A DNA stretch of 15,157 nt from JBFMDU01 sp034431935 (GTDB lineage: Bacteria; Chloroflexota; Dehalococcoidia; GIF9; JBFMDU01): positions 1 through 15,157 of the forward strand of contig DAOUCU010000045.1 in the NCBI GenBank assembly GCA_034431935.1, given 5' to 3'. Under the pieces are notes generated by a model. That model saw only the letters and a list, made by a program, of their open reading frames with translations. It ran no database searches and was not told the origin of the DNA. A program made the translations under genes and the position numbers. Positions 1 to 7,376 of the stretch are shown here, piece after piece; the first letter of the stretch is position 1; the number at the start of each line of letters is the position of its first letter.

Positions 1-2
1 CA

Positions 3-356
3 GGGAGCGGACTCTTCGCCATGCAGGGCACGAATCAAGGAGCGCTCCTGGGGTTTAGTGTTGGTGGAGTACGAGGCCCTGAAAGGTATCCCGGCCTGCC
101 CACTATCGAAGAGGCTCGGAGGGGTGCGGTTCAAGCTCTGGGTGTCGGGTTAATAATTGGCGGAGGGGTGCTACTTGTTACAACTGGTGGTGTAATAGCA
201 GCTAATCCTATCTTAATCCTGCATGAAATAGCAGTCCTCCAGGCTGCGGCTACAGGTGGTGGAGCAATTGGCGTGGGTTCATGCATGATTACTAATGCGG
301 GGTGGGAAAGCATGGCGAACTTCCTAGACAGTTACAGGACGTTTTTTGGCTTTTAG
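3..356 (+). CDS. 3' part of an unrecognised glycine-rich hydrophobic protein
   Basis: The frame is open from the first bases of the window to a TAG at 354-356, so the gene may begin upstream. The first in-window ATG is at 21 and has no clear Shine-Dalgarno, which favours a longer protein. After a polar start containing GFSVGGVRGPERYPG there is a long glycine/valine/isoleucine-rich stretch (about residues 40-90 counted from the ATG) that could span a membrane or form a hydrophobic linker. The end is short and polar (SYRTFFGF). I do not recognise a family. A YD-repeat remnant lies 600 bases downstream, so it could be the variable C-terminal tip of an Rhs-like protein, but that is inference. The region is more AT-rich than the rest of the window. 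Confidence 0.4.
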   Translation, partial: GSGLFAMQGTNQGALLGFSVGGVRGPERYPGLPTIEEARRGAVQALGVGLIIGGGVLLVTTGGVIAANPILILHEIAVLQAAATGGGAIGVGSCMITNAGWESMANFLDSYRTFFGF

Positions 357-367
357 GAATAGTACAG

Positions 368-946
368 GTGTTTAGGCTGATAGCTCTGATGGTAGTTGGT
401 GCTTCATTCACACTTGGCGCGTGCTTGAATGTCTTTTTAGGGCACAGGGAAATGGTACGCAAGTATGCGGGCAGTTCCACATTTGTATTCTGGACAGTTT
501 TTCTTGTTTCTTCCATAACCTTAGTAGGCAGTATAGGATTTCTTACTATGACGTATGGTGTACGTGCCACAGGACTATTCACGTTACTAACAGCGTTGTA
601 TACGACCGTCTTGTGGTTATGGGGGCATCATATTTCGGCCGACCATAGCCAGGAACCACGTTCATCACGAGGGAAGTTATCTGCTGTACTATGGCTAATT
701 GTCTCCATCGTAGGCTTATTCCTTCTCTGGACCGGTGTGGCGGCTGGAGCAGGGGACTATCTGCCAAAATGGAGTGACCTACTTTTCATATTATCTATGA
801 TCGGGCTCGTTGGTTGCCTGCATGAGTTTTTTGTCCGCAGGGAACGGACACGAATTGCATCGGGGTTCTGGAGAATTCTAATAGTATCATCTATCGCTAT
901 GGCAGTGGCTATAGTATGGGGTGTAGTTGGTTCTCTTATGGGCTAA
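368..946 (+). CDS. Small multi-pass membrane protein of unknown function
   Basis: This frame encodes about 192 residues with five to six hydrophobic helices: an N-terminal one (LIALMVVGASFTLGACL), pairs around FWTVFLVSSITLVGSIGFL and LFTLLTALYTTVLWLW, then LWLIVSIVGLFLLW, LLFILSMIGLVGCL and a final IAMAVAIVWGVVGSLMG. Short charged loops (HHISADHSQEPRSSRGK, RRERTR) separate them. The frame is open back to a GTG at 302, which would overlap the preceding gene by 55 bases without a ribosome site. I prefer the GTG at 368, which follows an AGGA about 10 bases upstream and begins after the previous stop. No family is recognised. Its place beside an Rhs-like remnant would suit an immunity or accessory membrane protein, but the sequence does not show that. 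Confidence 0.45.
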   Translation: MFRLIALMVVGASFTLGACLNVFLGHREMVRKYAGSSTFVFWTVFLVSSITLVGSIGFLTMTYGVRATGLFTLLTALYTTVLWLWGHHISADHSQEPRSSRGKLSAVLWLIVSIVGLFLLWTGVAAGAGDYLPKWSDLLFILSMIGLVGCLHEFFVRRERTRIASGFWRILIVSSIAMAVAIVWGVVGSLMG

Positions 947-1054
947 CTGACGTCAGGAGCTAATGCGATCGTGATAAACAGCGGCACCAGCTACACCTAC
1001 GATGCCAAGGGCAGCATGAGCGTCCGGGGCAGCCATTTAGCCACGCTGGCATAG
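947..1054 (+). pseudogene. YD-repeat (Rhs-like) protein remnant
   Basis: The open frame from 947 to the TAG at 1052-1054 reads ...NSGTSYTYDAKGSMSVRGS..., which carries the YTYDAxGxM signature of YD/Rhs repeats. Only one repeat unit is present. It has no start codon or ribosome site and is preceded in frame by a TAA at 944-946. YD-repeat proteins normally run to hundreds or thousands of residues, so this is a leftover 3' fragment rather than a working gene. It may mark the decayed end of an Rhs locus lying to the left of the window. Confidence 0.5.
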
Positions 1055-1134
1055 CCAGCTCCCTCACCATGTGAGACAATCTAAATACAGCGGATAGTTG
1101 CTGACTAAAAGTTAGGGTTGAATGCCAGCGTAAG

Positions 1135-1233
1135 AGCTCTGCCTATGGTAACCCCGGCTCACCCGGGGAGGTCCGAGCTGCTACGGTATGCTAAATACCA
1201 GGCGGAAGGTTCTGCGTATTGTACAGTACCGCC
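1135..1233 (+). ncRNA. Possible structured RNA element
   Basis: Three adjacent foldable units are visible. AGCTC (1135-1139) pairs with GAGCT (1175-1179), enclosing CCT (1142-1144) with AGG (1169-1171) and CCCCGG (1152-1157) with CCGGGG (1163-1168) around a CTCAC loop. Next comes GGTA/TACC around 1185-1199. Then GGCGG (1201-1205) pairs with CCGCC (1229-1233). The order suggests a structured RNA or an untranslated leader, but it matches no tRNA, SRP RNA, tmRNA or riboswitch that I recognise. The strand is arbitrary, because inverted repeats read equally on both strands. Confidence 0.2.
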
Positions 1234-1336
1234 CACCATTTTCATAAATATCCTCAAAAACGACAGGTGTTCTTTATCACGAATTAATAACCCACCGCTC
1301 CATCAGTTCGTTACATATTCTGAGCACCGCATCACA

Positions 1337-1359
1337 AATTGCCCACTCCGTGGGTAATT
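1337..1359. terminator. Strong hairpin, possible terminator without a clear U-tract
   Basis: AATTGCCCAC pairs with GTGGGTAATT (one G-T wobble) around a TCC loop, giving a 10-bp stem. No run of T follows on the plus strand (GAGTTG). On the minus strand it is followed by TTTGTG, which is only slightly better. It could separate the decayed region on the left from the selenoprotein gene, or be a processing or regulatory hairpin. Confidence 0.3.
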
Positions 1360-1435
1360 GAGTTGAAATGCACTTTGCAACATAACACAACATAGTAAAT
1401 TCCACATTGTCCTCGTAGGGTGATCTAGAGTACTA

Positions 1436-1462
1436 GTCGAGTAGCGTTTAATCGCTGTCGAC
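1436..1462 (+). promoter_or_regulatory. Leader hairpin next to the selenoprotein ribosome site
   Basis: GTCGA (1436-1440) pairs with TCGAC (1458-1462) and AGCG (1443-1446) with CGCT (1453-1456) around a TTTAAT loop, with a small internal loop (GT opposite G). The stem ends one base before the purine-rich ribosome site AAGGGGGG (1464-1471). If transcribed, it sits where it could affect initiation or protect the 5' end. That role is inference. Confidence 0.3.
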
Positions 1463-1477
1463 GAAGGGGGGCAAAAT

Positions 1478-3448
1478 TTGACTATGGATATACGTAAGAC
1501 ACTAAACAAGAAACCAATCACCAGGCGTGATTTCCTGGCCGCCGGGGCTATGATTACGGCAACTGGTGCGCTGAGCGCGTGTCTTCCAAAAACGGTAACC
1601 GAAACAGAAACGGAAACGTGCACTTTAGTACCGAAAACATCAGAATCAGCGACACCGGCCGCAGAAATGAAATATGCCGTAGTGTCCCCCGTCGGCAGGC
1701 AGACTATTCCGATGATAACCCAGGCTCCTCGCCTGGATACTCTGGCTGGAAAGACGATTGCCGTTGTGGGCGGAAGCTTTATGGCATCCGTAACACATCC
1801 CGAAATCAAGAGGCTGATCCTGGAGAACTACCCTACGGCAAAGGTCATTTTACTGGATGAAATAGGATCGGCCGGCCAATATCCCGGCCCCGGGGGTACC
1901 AGCAAGTCTAAAGACGATTTCCAGAAGAAGCTCAAAGAAATGGGCGTGCAAGCCGTAATATCTGGGAACGGGGGCTGAGGAGTATGTACCCCCCGTGAGG
2001 CGGGTTCGAGTATAGCTGCCGAGTACATAGGCATTCCCGCGGTGACAATCGCTGCTACCAGTTTTGTGGCGCAAGTCTATTCTACAGGCGTCAATAATGG
2101 CGTGCCGGTGCTGCGAGCCGCCGCGTACCCCGGCGCATTTTCGGCCGACACACGAGAGGAACTGATCAGGAACACCAGAGAGGTCCTTTGGCCTCAGATC
2201 GTTGATGCTTTGACGAAACCAATCACAGACGCGGAAATAGCAGAACATCGTAAAGCGACGGCTAAGGAAGCCAGAGATATTGTGTTCACGGGTACTATCG
2301 GGGAAGTCAACAAGTATTTCACGGAGACGCGCTGGTCCGATGGGCTACCTGTAGTCCCACCCACTACAGACAAGGTTGAGGAGTTTCTGAAGTACACTGA
2401 CCTGACCTGGGATGAGACCTTATGTATCCTTCCAATAGCATATCGGGCTACAACGGTCTGGCAGGTTGCCGTCAATGGGGTGATGGCAGGATGCCCGCCT
2501 GAGTACATGCCATTGCTGATCGCGTATACAAAAGCGCTAACTGATCCAAACTATCAGCACATTTTGGGTAGCACCCACTCATGGACTCCCTATTGCTGGG
2601 TCAATGGACCCGTTGCAAGGCAACTGGGTATTGACTCTCAGCAGGGGCTGATTACGGAGCCACGAAACGCTGTTTTGGGCCGATTTCTTAGTCTGACAAT
2701 GATGAATCTGTCTGGATATTACATAAAACAGGACAGGATGGGGACATTTGGTTATCCCATGTCCTGGTGTATGGCTGAGGATGAAAAGACTTGTCTCAAG
2801 ATTGGCTGGACGCCCTACCACGTTCAACGGGGATTTGACCTGAACCAGAGCACTCTAACCGCGGCTTCTGCCTTAATGTGGGGCAATAACCTCACCCCGG
2901 CAACGCCCAACCCTGAGAAGATTATGCAGCTTATGGCCTGGGAAGCAGTAGAGAAACAGCAATTCGCCACCGGTAGTGGCAACGCCTTCACATTTCGGAC
3001 TATTCTGGTCACCGAGTCCGTCGCCCGCAATCTTGCTCTTGGTTATTCAACCAAGGAAAAGTTAGAAAGGGCGCTGATTGCGACAGCGAGGAGAACTGCA
3101 TACGAAAGGGCATTTGCCAACTACTGGGCTAACCCCGGTAGCGCCTATAATCCCGCCAGATACACTCTAGAACAACACATCCAGACGATTATAAAAGACG
3201 AGAACGGAGAGCTGACAGAAATGCCACCGTGGTTCCCCAAGGTTCCGGGGATGGAGAGAATTTACACCGTCCCCGTTATGAAGGCAGGCAGGACTGCGAT
3301 TCTAGTAGCCGGGGACCCGGATAGAAACAAGGTGCAGTGCATGCCCGGCAGCAGTTACGTCACTGTAGAAATAAAACTACCAGCAAACTGGGACGAGTTG
3401 ATGGCGAAGCTTGGCTATCGCCCACTTAAAGAGTTCTTCCTAAAATGA
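1478..3448 (+). CDS. UGSC-family selenoprotein, Tat-exported lipoprotein (UGA 1976-1978 read as Sec)
   Basis: One 656-residue frame runs through an in-frame TGA at codon 167. The reading frame on both sides is identical, and the residues around it form G-G-U-G-V-C, the UGxC motif (Sec167, Cys170) of UGSC-containing selenoproteins. The start is TTG 1478, six bases after AAGGGGGG; an ATG at 1484 is possible. The N-terminus has a twin-arginine signal (TRRDFLAAG, Arg16-Arg17) and a lipobox LSAC with Cys35, followed by a Thr/Glu linker. This predicts an outward-facing lipid-anchored protein. Residues about 65-248 form the UGSC domain, with an alternating beta/alpha pattern (IAVVGGSF, VILLDEI, VQAVISGNGG, IPAVTIAATSF). 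Residues about 270-656 form a second domain beginning near WSDGLPVVPPT (286-296), whose function I do not know. The Sec/Cys pair suggests redox catalysis; the substrate is unknown. No partner gene is adjacent. A standard gene call would wrongly give two proteins (1478-1978 and 2042-3448). Confidence 0.85.
1988..2005 (+). promoter_or_regulatory. Bacterial SECIS-like hairpin for Sec insertion
   Basis: ACCC (1988-1991) pairs with GGGT (2002-2005) and CC (1993-1994) with GG (1999-2000), with one C-C mismatch between, closing a GUGA loop at 1995-1998. The loop begins 16 bases after the UGA (1976-1978) and starts with G. Both agree with the known pattern of bacterial SECIS elements, which lie in the coding region just downstream of the UGA with a G in the first loop positions. 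It would recruit SelB with Sec-tRNA. The pairing was worked out by hand and the exact fold is uncertain. Confidence 0.65.
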
Positions 3449-3557
3449 TGTTATGTATCCGGTTTTTGACTACCGTCCTGATTGTCACCAGCCAGAGCCT
3501 CTAACGCAAGTGGAAGCGGCCCTGCCCCTAGCACAAATCCGATACATATGCGGCAGG

Positions 3558-4817
3558 TCAAAGCTCCGGCGGTTTGACTCCCTTGAACACACCCCTCCCC
3601 CGCAGGATGACGACGGCCACGGCAACCAGTAGAAGATTTCGGCCGGCGAGCATGACTACCGGTACGGTATCGCCGAGCTCGAACTCGATATAGTGATAGG
3701 GAAAGACGTACTGGGTGAGTGCGGCGGCCGCCGCAAACAGGGGCCATGCGATATACCGACTCTGCCCACCGAGCAGGGGCAGTAACGGACACAACCATAT
3801 CAGGTATTGCGCCGAGAAGACTTTGTTGGTCAGCATGAAGACAAGTACCGTCAGGGAAGCGAACTGAAGCAATAGCCGCGCCTCACAATGCGGTCCGGCA
3901 GTACCCCTTCCCAACCCTCCCTTCACCCCCCCCACCACCAGCCAGCCAAACCAGCCGTAAACTGCGGCAAGAAACCCCAGCACGAAATAGAACGATAATC
4001 CTCCGAGTATGTCGGCCAGCGGAGAAGTAATGTTCCAAGAACCAAAGGTAAGACTCCCCTCGACCCTGGTCCATCCCAGGGACTGGGCCACCAGAAGCAC
4101 CGTCCCGTAAGTGCTTTCGGAGTGGAGCCCCCGCTCCATGTGATAAGTCAGCGAATGCCAGAAGCCTCCGGCATCAATTACCAGCCACGGGACGACGACC
4201 ACAAAGAGCACGCCCAGAAAGCAGACAATGCCTTTGGCAAGCCGGCGATATTCTCCATTCATCACGTTGTAAATGAAAAACAACGGCACCAGCACTACCG
4301 GATACAGCTTGGCGGTGACGCCGAGGGCAATCAGCGCCCAGGCGGCACCGGTCCTCCTGCTGATAAAAGCCCAGAGCGCCGCCAGCGACAGCATGGCCGG
4401 CAGTATATCGTAACGGCATACCACCAGAGGTCCCACAGCCAGGAGCACTACCGTGTATGCCGCCAGAGAACCCCGCACAGGCATATTCAAACGTGAGGCG
4501 AGCGAGGCTATCAGGAGCAATACCATCAGGTCAAACAGCAATAACTCACCGGCGAAAGCGAAAGCATACGCCGCCGGAGTCCGGAAAAGCAGTGCCGGCA
4601 CAAGGAAACTCAAGAGCGCCAGCGGAGGGTATTCACAGGCAAAGTCCCGGTACGGCAAGCGGCCGTCAAGCATCTGCAGGGCAAAATTGCGCTCAAGCTC
4701 ACCCGCGGCCGGGTAGAAAAGCTGGGCCATCACTGCGAAGAAGCAAAGGAAGATGGCCAGATGTGCCACCCCGAAGATAATCAGCATTCTCCGGTGGTTA
4801 TCGCGCGCTATCTGCAA
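3558..4817 (-). CDS. GT87-like (DUF2029) polyprenyl-phosphate-sugar-dependent membrane glycosyltransferase
   Basis: This 419-residue protein is almost wholly hydrophobic, with about ten membrane segments, as in GT-C glycosyltransferases. The first outer loop carries YRDFACEYPPL (residues 56-66), with the acidic Asp58 and Glu62 expected for a GT-C active site. RYD (135-137) and KLYP (170-173) are further motifs of the GT87/alpha-mannosyltransferase family. Such enzymes transfer a sugar, usually mannose, from a polyprenyl-phosphate donor on the outer face of the membrane. The start is TTG 4817, preceded by GGAG eight bases upstream; the inner ATG (residue 11) has its ribosome site too close. 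It is the last gene of a three-gene minus-strand operon, 75 bases after the PMT-like gene. The acceptor cannot be told from the sequence. Cysteines are few, so disulfide-based control is unlikely. Confidence 0.75.
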   Translation of the reverse strand: MQIARDNHRRMLIIFGVAHLAIFLCFFAVMAQLFYPAAGELERNFALQMLDGRLPYRDFACEYPPLALLSFLVPALLFRTPAAYAFAFAGELLLFDLMVLLLIASLASRLNMPVRGSLAAYTVVLLAVGPLVVCRYDILPAMLSLAALWAFISRRTGAAWALIALGVTAKLYPVVLVPLFFIYNVMNGEYRRLAKGIVCFLGVLFVVVVPWLVIDAGGFWHSLTYHMERGLHSESTYGTVLLVAQSLGWTRVEGSLTFGSWNITSPLADILGGLSFYFVLGFLAAVYGWFGWLVVGGVKGGLGRGTAGPHCEARLLLQFASLTVLVFMLTNKVFSAQYLIWLCPLLPLLGGQSRYIAWPLFAAAAALTQYVFPYHYIEFELGDTVPVVMLAGRNLLLVAVAVVILRGRGVFKGVKPPEL

Positions 4818-4892
4818 AATGTTCGCTCCAAAGTTTCGTCACCGAACCAGGCGACTATATTCGACACGGCTCGGCCGGGGAAAACCGGCCCG

Positions 4893-6074
4893 CTACACAA
4901 CCTGCCAGCCCGACATCGGCGATAGAACAACAAAAACCGCCACATGTGCTATCAGGTAAACCACAACCACTGCTATGGCCGCACGTCCGGCGCCGCTATC
5001 TCGCCTCGTCCGCCAAATACCAACAAGCCGGGAGAGCCCCAGTCCCAGGGCAATACAGACAGCCCCGACCGCAGGGTAGAAATAGAACACGAAGCTTATT
5101 CTATCGGTGAGAATACTCAGCGGTATCCACACCAGGTAGGTGCCGGCGAACCAGACGATACTGAACAGCGCCGCATGGCAGTGTCTGGTTGCCCTGAACA
5201 CCATGTAGACCATGCCGGGGATGATAAACGCCCATACCGTGAAACTGATCGCCCCGGTGTAGTGCGGCTCGTACCAGTAGGGCATCGCCAGGGGACGCAG
5301 TACCCAGTCCCAGGGGCGGCTCAGACTCGGGTGTTCAGTACCGGAAAAGGTCAGGGTACTGCTGAGGCTCAGCATGGTCTTCATGCTGTAAATGGGGTCA
5401 ACGAGATGCCCGGATACTATGAAGTCGAATAGCGGCAGTAGCACGAGAATGGAAACGGGCACCAGGAACATCGAGCTGATGAAGTGCCACGGGCGGCCGC
5501 GGCCGGCCAAAAGCCAGTGCACGCCTATGGCAAGAAGCGCCAGAGCGCCGGTCAGCTTGGCCAGTGTGCTGAGGCCCACGCACACTGCGGCCAGCGGAAA
5601 ATCTCCCCTGAGATAAAGCCAGAAGGCGGCCAGCATGAACGTCACACAATACACATCCAGCATGGCTATGCTTGCCTGAACGAACGTGAGGTTCTCCAGT
5701 GAAAGCAAGAAGACTGCCAGTAACGTCCCCGCCCGCGGCATGGCCAAACGCCGGCAGATGAGATAGAAAAAGATGATACCGAGGGCACCAAAAAGCACCG
5801 AGAAGAACCGCCAGCCTATAGGGTTATCGCCAAAGATGAGAATGCCGGACGCTATGATCAGTTTACCCAGAGGCGGATGCTCCGAACGAGTGGTGCCATT
5901 TCCATCAAGGATAGATCTGGCGTCAGGAACGTAATATTGCTCGTCGAACATGGGCACATCGGGACGCAGGATAACGGCGAAGTGCGTGGCCAGCACAATT
6001 ATCACCAGCAGGCACAGCCAGATGTGCTCCCAGCCGGCCAGCCGCCTTATCGGTCGGGCTATTTCCATGTCCAC
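4893..6074 (-). CDS. PMT/GT39-like dolichyl-phosphate-mannose-type glycosyltransferase
   Basis: This 393-residue multi-pass membrane protein has an N-terminal helix (IWLCLLVIIVLATHFAVIL) followed by the loop PMFDEQYYVPDARSIL with the Asp-Glu pair at 44-45, and then SEHPPLGKLI (64-73). These are the hallmark motifs of the protein O-mannosyltransferase and ArnT-like GT-C families. A further aspartate lies in SIAMLDVYCVTF. The family moves a sugar from a polyprenyl-phosphate carrier to a protein or glycan outside the membrane. The protein ends soon after its last helix and lacks the soluble C-terminal domain of longer members. Its start overlaps the end of the upstream GT2-GtrA gene by 16 bases, so the two are probably translationally coupled. 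That neighbour is the predicted maker of the lipid-linked sugar. The acceptor and the exact sugar are not determined. Confidence 0.8.
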   Translation of the reverse strand: MDMEIARPIRRLAGWEHIWLCLLVIIVLATHFAVILRPDVPMFDEQYYVPDARSILDGNGTTRSEHPPLGKLIIASGILIFGDNPIGWRFFSVLFGALGIIFFYLICRRLAMPRAGTLLAVFLLSLENLTFVQASIAMLDVYCVTFMLAAFWLYLRGDFPLAAVCVGLSTLAKLTGALALLAIGVHWLLAGRGRPWHFISSMFLVPVSILVLLPLFDFIVSGHLVDPIYSMKTMLSLSSTLTFSGTEHPSLSRPWDWVLRPLAMPYWYEPHYTGAISFTVWAFIIPGMVYMVFRATRHCHAALFSIVWFAGTYLVWIPLSILTDRISFVFYFYPAVGAVCIALGLGLSRLVGIWRTRRDSGAGRAAIAVVVVYLIAHVAVFVVLSPMSGWQVV

Positions 6075-7153
6075 CGGAGGTTTACCAGATAATTCCAGAT
6101 AACCGCCAGCGCTATTCCGACAAGATTAGAAATCAGATAGTGCACACCCAGCAAGTAAGTAAGCGCCAGGAGCGTGCCCATATTGATCCCCAGACCGGCT
6201 AGACTGACAGAGTTGAATTTACCCAGCCGCATAAAAAAGGCCCGGATCCCCCGGACACGGCGGTCCCTAAAGGTGAGATAGTCATTAAGCGTAAAGTTGG
6301 AGATAATAGAAGTCTCAATGCTGATAGCTGAGGCCAGCGGCAAGGGCAACCCGGCGAATTGCTTAAGCAACCAGAGCAATCCTTCGTTGACCACCACCCC
6401 GCTGGCGCCGACCAGACAGAACTTAAGGAACCTCAGCAGTTCCCCGGTCCGGCTCATCAAACTCCAAATGTGTTTAAGATAGTCTATCTGCTGGCTCAGG
6501 CGCAGTTTGCTTTCGCCGGCACTTCTGGTCCTGAAGATATAGGGCACTTCCACTACGTTGTCCCATTTACCGACCACAAGTACCTCAAGTAATATCTTAA
6601 AACCTACCGGACTTAGATTGGCGCCGGCCAGGACCGGCCTCTTAAGGGCAAAACACCCGGACGCCACGTCGTTGACCCGCCTCGTCGTTGGTAAAAACAG
6701 GTGCGCCAGGACTATGGCGCCTTTTGAAATTACCCGCCGGAGCCATCCCCAGCCATAACAGCCCCCTCCCTTCACATACCGACTTGCAACAGCGATATCA
6801 GCCCCGCCGTCTATCGCTTTAAGCAGACCGGGGACAATCTCGGGTGGATGCTGAAGGTCGGCATCCATCACCACCACAATCTTGCTGTTCGTTCGCCTGA
6901 TTCCTTCAAGCACCGCCGAGGCCAGTCCTCTTTCACTCCGGCGCACAATCACCCTTACCGGATATGCGGCGGACAAGACCGAAATCGCCTCGGCAGTGCC
7001 ATCGCGGCTATTATCATCAACGAAAACAGTTTCACAGTCATAGCCGGAAAGAGCGCCGTGCAGTCTCTGGACCAGCGGGACGATATTGTCCCTCTCGTTG
7101 TAGGTGGGAATAATTATTGATACAGTCTTTTCCACGGGCGCCGTCCGGCCCAT
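6059..7153 (-). CDS. Polyprenyl-phosphate mannosyl/glucosyltransferase (DPM1-like GT2) fused to GtrA
   Basis: Residues 1-240 are a family 2 glycosyltransferase of the dolichol-phosphate mannose synthase type. Visible motifs are SIIIPTYNERDN (12-23), VDDNSRDGT (45-53), the metal-binding MDADLQHPPE (96-105) and FRTRSAGESKL (207-217). Residues about 242-364 are a four-helix GtrA-like domain (FLKFCLVGASGVVVNEGLL, SNFTLNDYLTFR). GT2-GtrA fusions are known in bacteria and archaea. The first half would load a sugar from a nucleotide donor (GDP-mannose or UDP-glucose) onto polyprenyl phosphate, and the GtrA part is thought to help anchor or flip the product. It heads the operon supplying the two GT-C enzymes. 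The ATG at 7153 overlaps a TATAAT-like sequence and has only a distant AGGG, so the start is not certain. Confidence 0.85.
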   Translation of the reverse strand: MGRTAPVEKTVSIIIPTYNERDNIVPLVQRLHGALSGYDCETVFVDDNSRDGTAEAISVLSAAYPVRVIVRRSERGLASAVLEGIRRTNSKIVVVMDADLQHPPEIVPGLLKAIDGGADIAVASRYVKGGGCYGWGWLRRVISKGAIVLAHLFLPTTRRVNDVASGCFALKRPVLAGANLSPVGFKILLEVLVVGKWDNVVEVPYIFRTRSAGESKLRLSQQIDYLKHIWSLMSRTGELLRFLKFCLVGASGVVVNEGLLWLLKQFAGLPLPLASAISIETSIISNFTLNDYLTFRDRRVRGIRAFFMRLGKFNSVSLAGLGINMGTLLALTYLLGVHYLISNLVGIALAVIWNYLVNLRWTWK

Positions 7154-7199
7154 TATATCGCAAACCCTGCGGCTGAATGACCCGCCTAAACAGTTCAGG

Positions 7200-7237
7200 A
7201 ATTATCAATAAACGGGATAATTATGAGAAATTGTCAA
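7200..7237 (-). promoter_or_regulatory. AT-rich promoter region with inverted repeat upstream of the glycosyltransferase operon
   Basis: On the minus strand TTGACA lies at 7232-7237. It is followed by an inverted repeat, AATTATC (7200-7206) and GATAATT (7216-7222), nine bases apart. No good -10 box lies 17 bases from the TTGACA, so the exact promoter is unresolved; a CATAAT just downstream could be used with a weaker -35. The repeat covers the place a -10 box would occupy and is a candidate regulator site. Confidence 0.3.
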
Positions 7238-7299
7238 TCAGGGCCAAGCCGCAGATGCGCACAAATCAGAGAAACCGCCAGGCCAAATCCGGCTTCGAG

Positions 7300-7326
7300 T
7301 TGACTGGAGGCACGATTAGGTATAGT
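7300..7326 (+). promoter_or_regulatory. Putative promoter of the GNAT gene
   Basis: TTGACT (7300-7305) and TATAGT (7321-7326) resemble -35 and -10 boxes. They are separated by 15 bases, shorter than the best spacing of 17. Initiation near 7333 would leave a leader of about 44 bases before the ATG at 7377. Confidence 0.4.
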
Positions 7327-7376
7327 CTGCTGCAATAACCAATCCCATCGGCGCCGTGGCATCGCCGGCAGGGTAC

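Larger units (their letters stand above)
1055..1477. other. Hairpin-rich intergenic region
   Basis: No convincing gene is present; a 79-codon frame at 1118-1357 has no ribosome site or family resemblance. The stretch contains several inverted repeats, annotated separately: a compound stem at 1135-1179, GGCGG/CCGCC arms at 1201-1205 and 1229-1233, a 10-bp hairpin at 1337-1359 and a leader hairpin at 1436-1462. A weak promoter-like pair, TTGAGT and CATAAC spaced 17 bases, lies in about 1361-1389, but it matches the consensus poorly. The promoter of the selenoprotein gene must lie in or before this stretch. Confidence 0.5.

Noticed and set aside
1135..1233. selC (tRNA-Sec) next to the selenoprotein gene
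   Set aside because: No 8-bp acceptor stem, UCA anticodon arm or TTCGA T-loop could be laid out.
1118..1357. 79-codon open frame
   Set aside because: It has no ribosome site, its composition is not protein-like, and it covers several inverted repeats.
1976..1978. TGA as a true stop or nonsense mutation splitting one gene into two
   Set aside because: The phase is unchanged, the joint forms a UGxC motif, no start with a ribosome site exists for the second half (GTG 2042 lacks one), and a SECIS-like hairpin follows.
3446..3463. Second Sec codon at the terminal TGA followed by TGT (U-C motif)
   Set aside because: The extension would add only a few residues (CYVSGF) before another TGA, and no hairpin is evident downstream. 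An ordinary stop is simpler.
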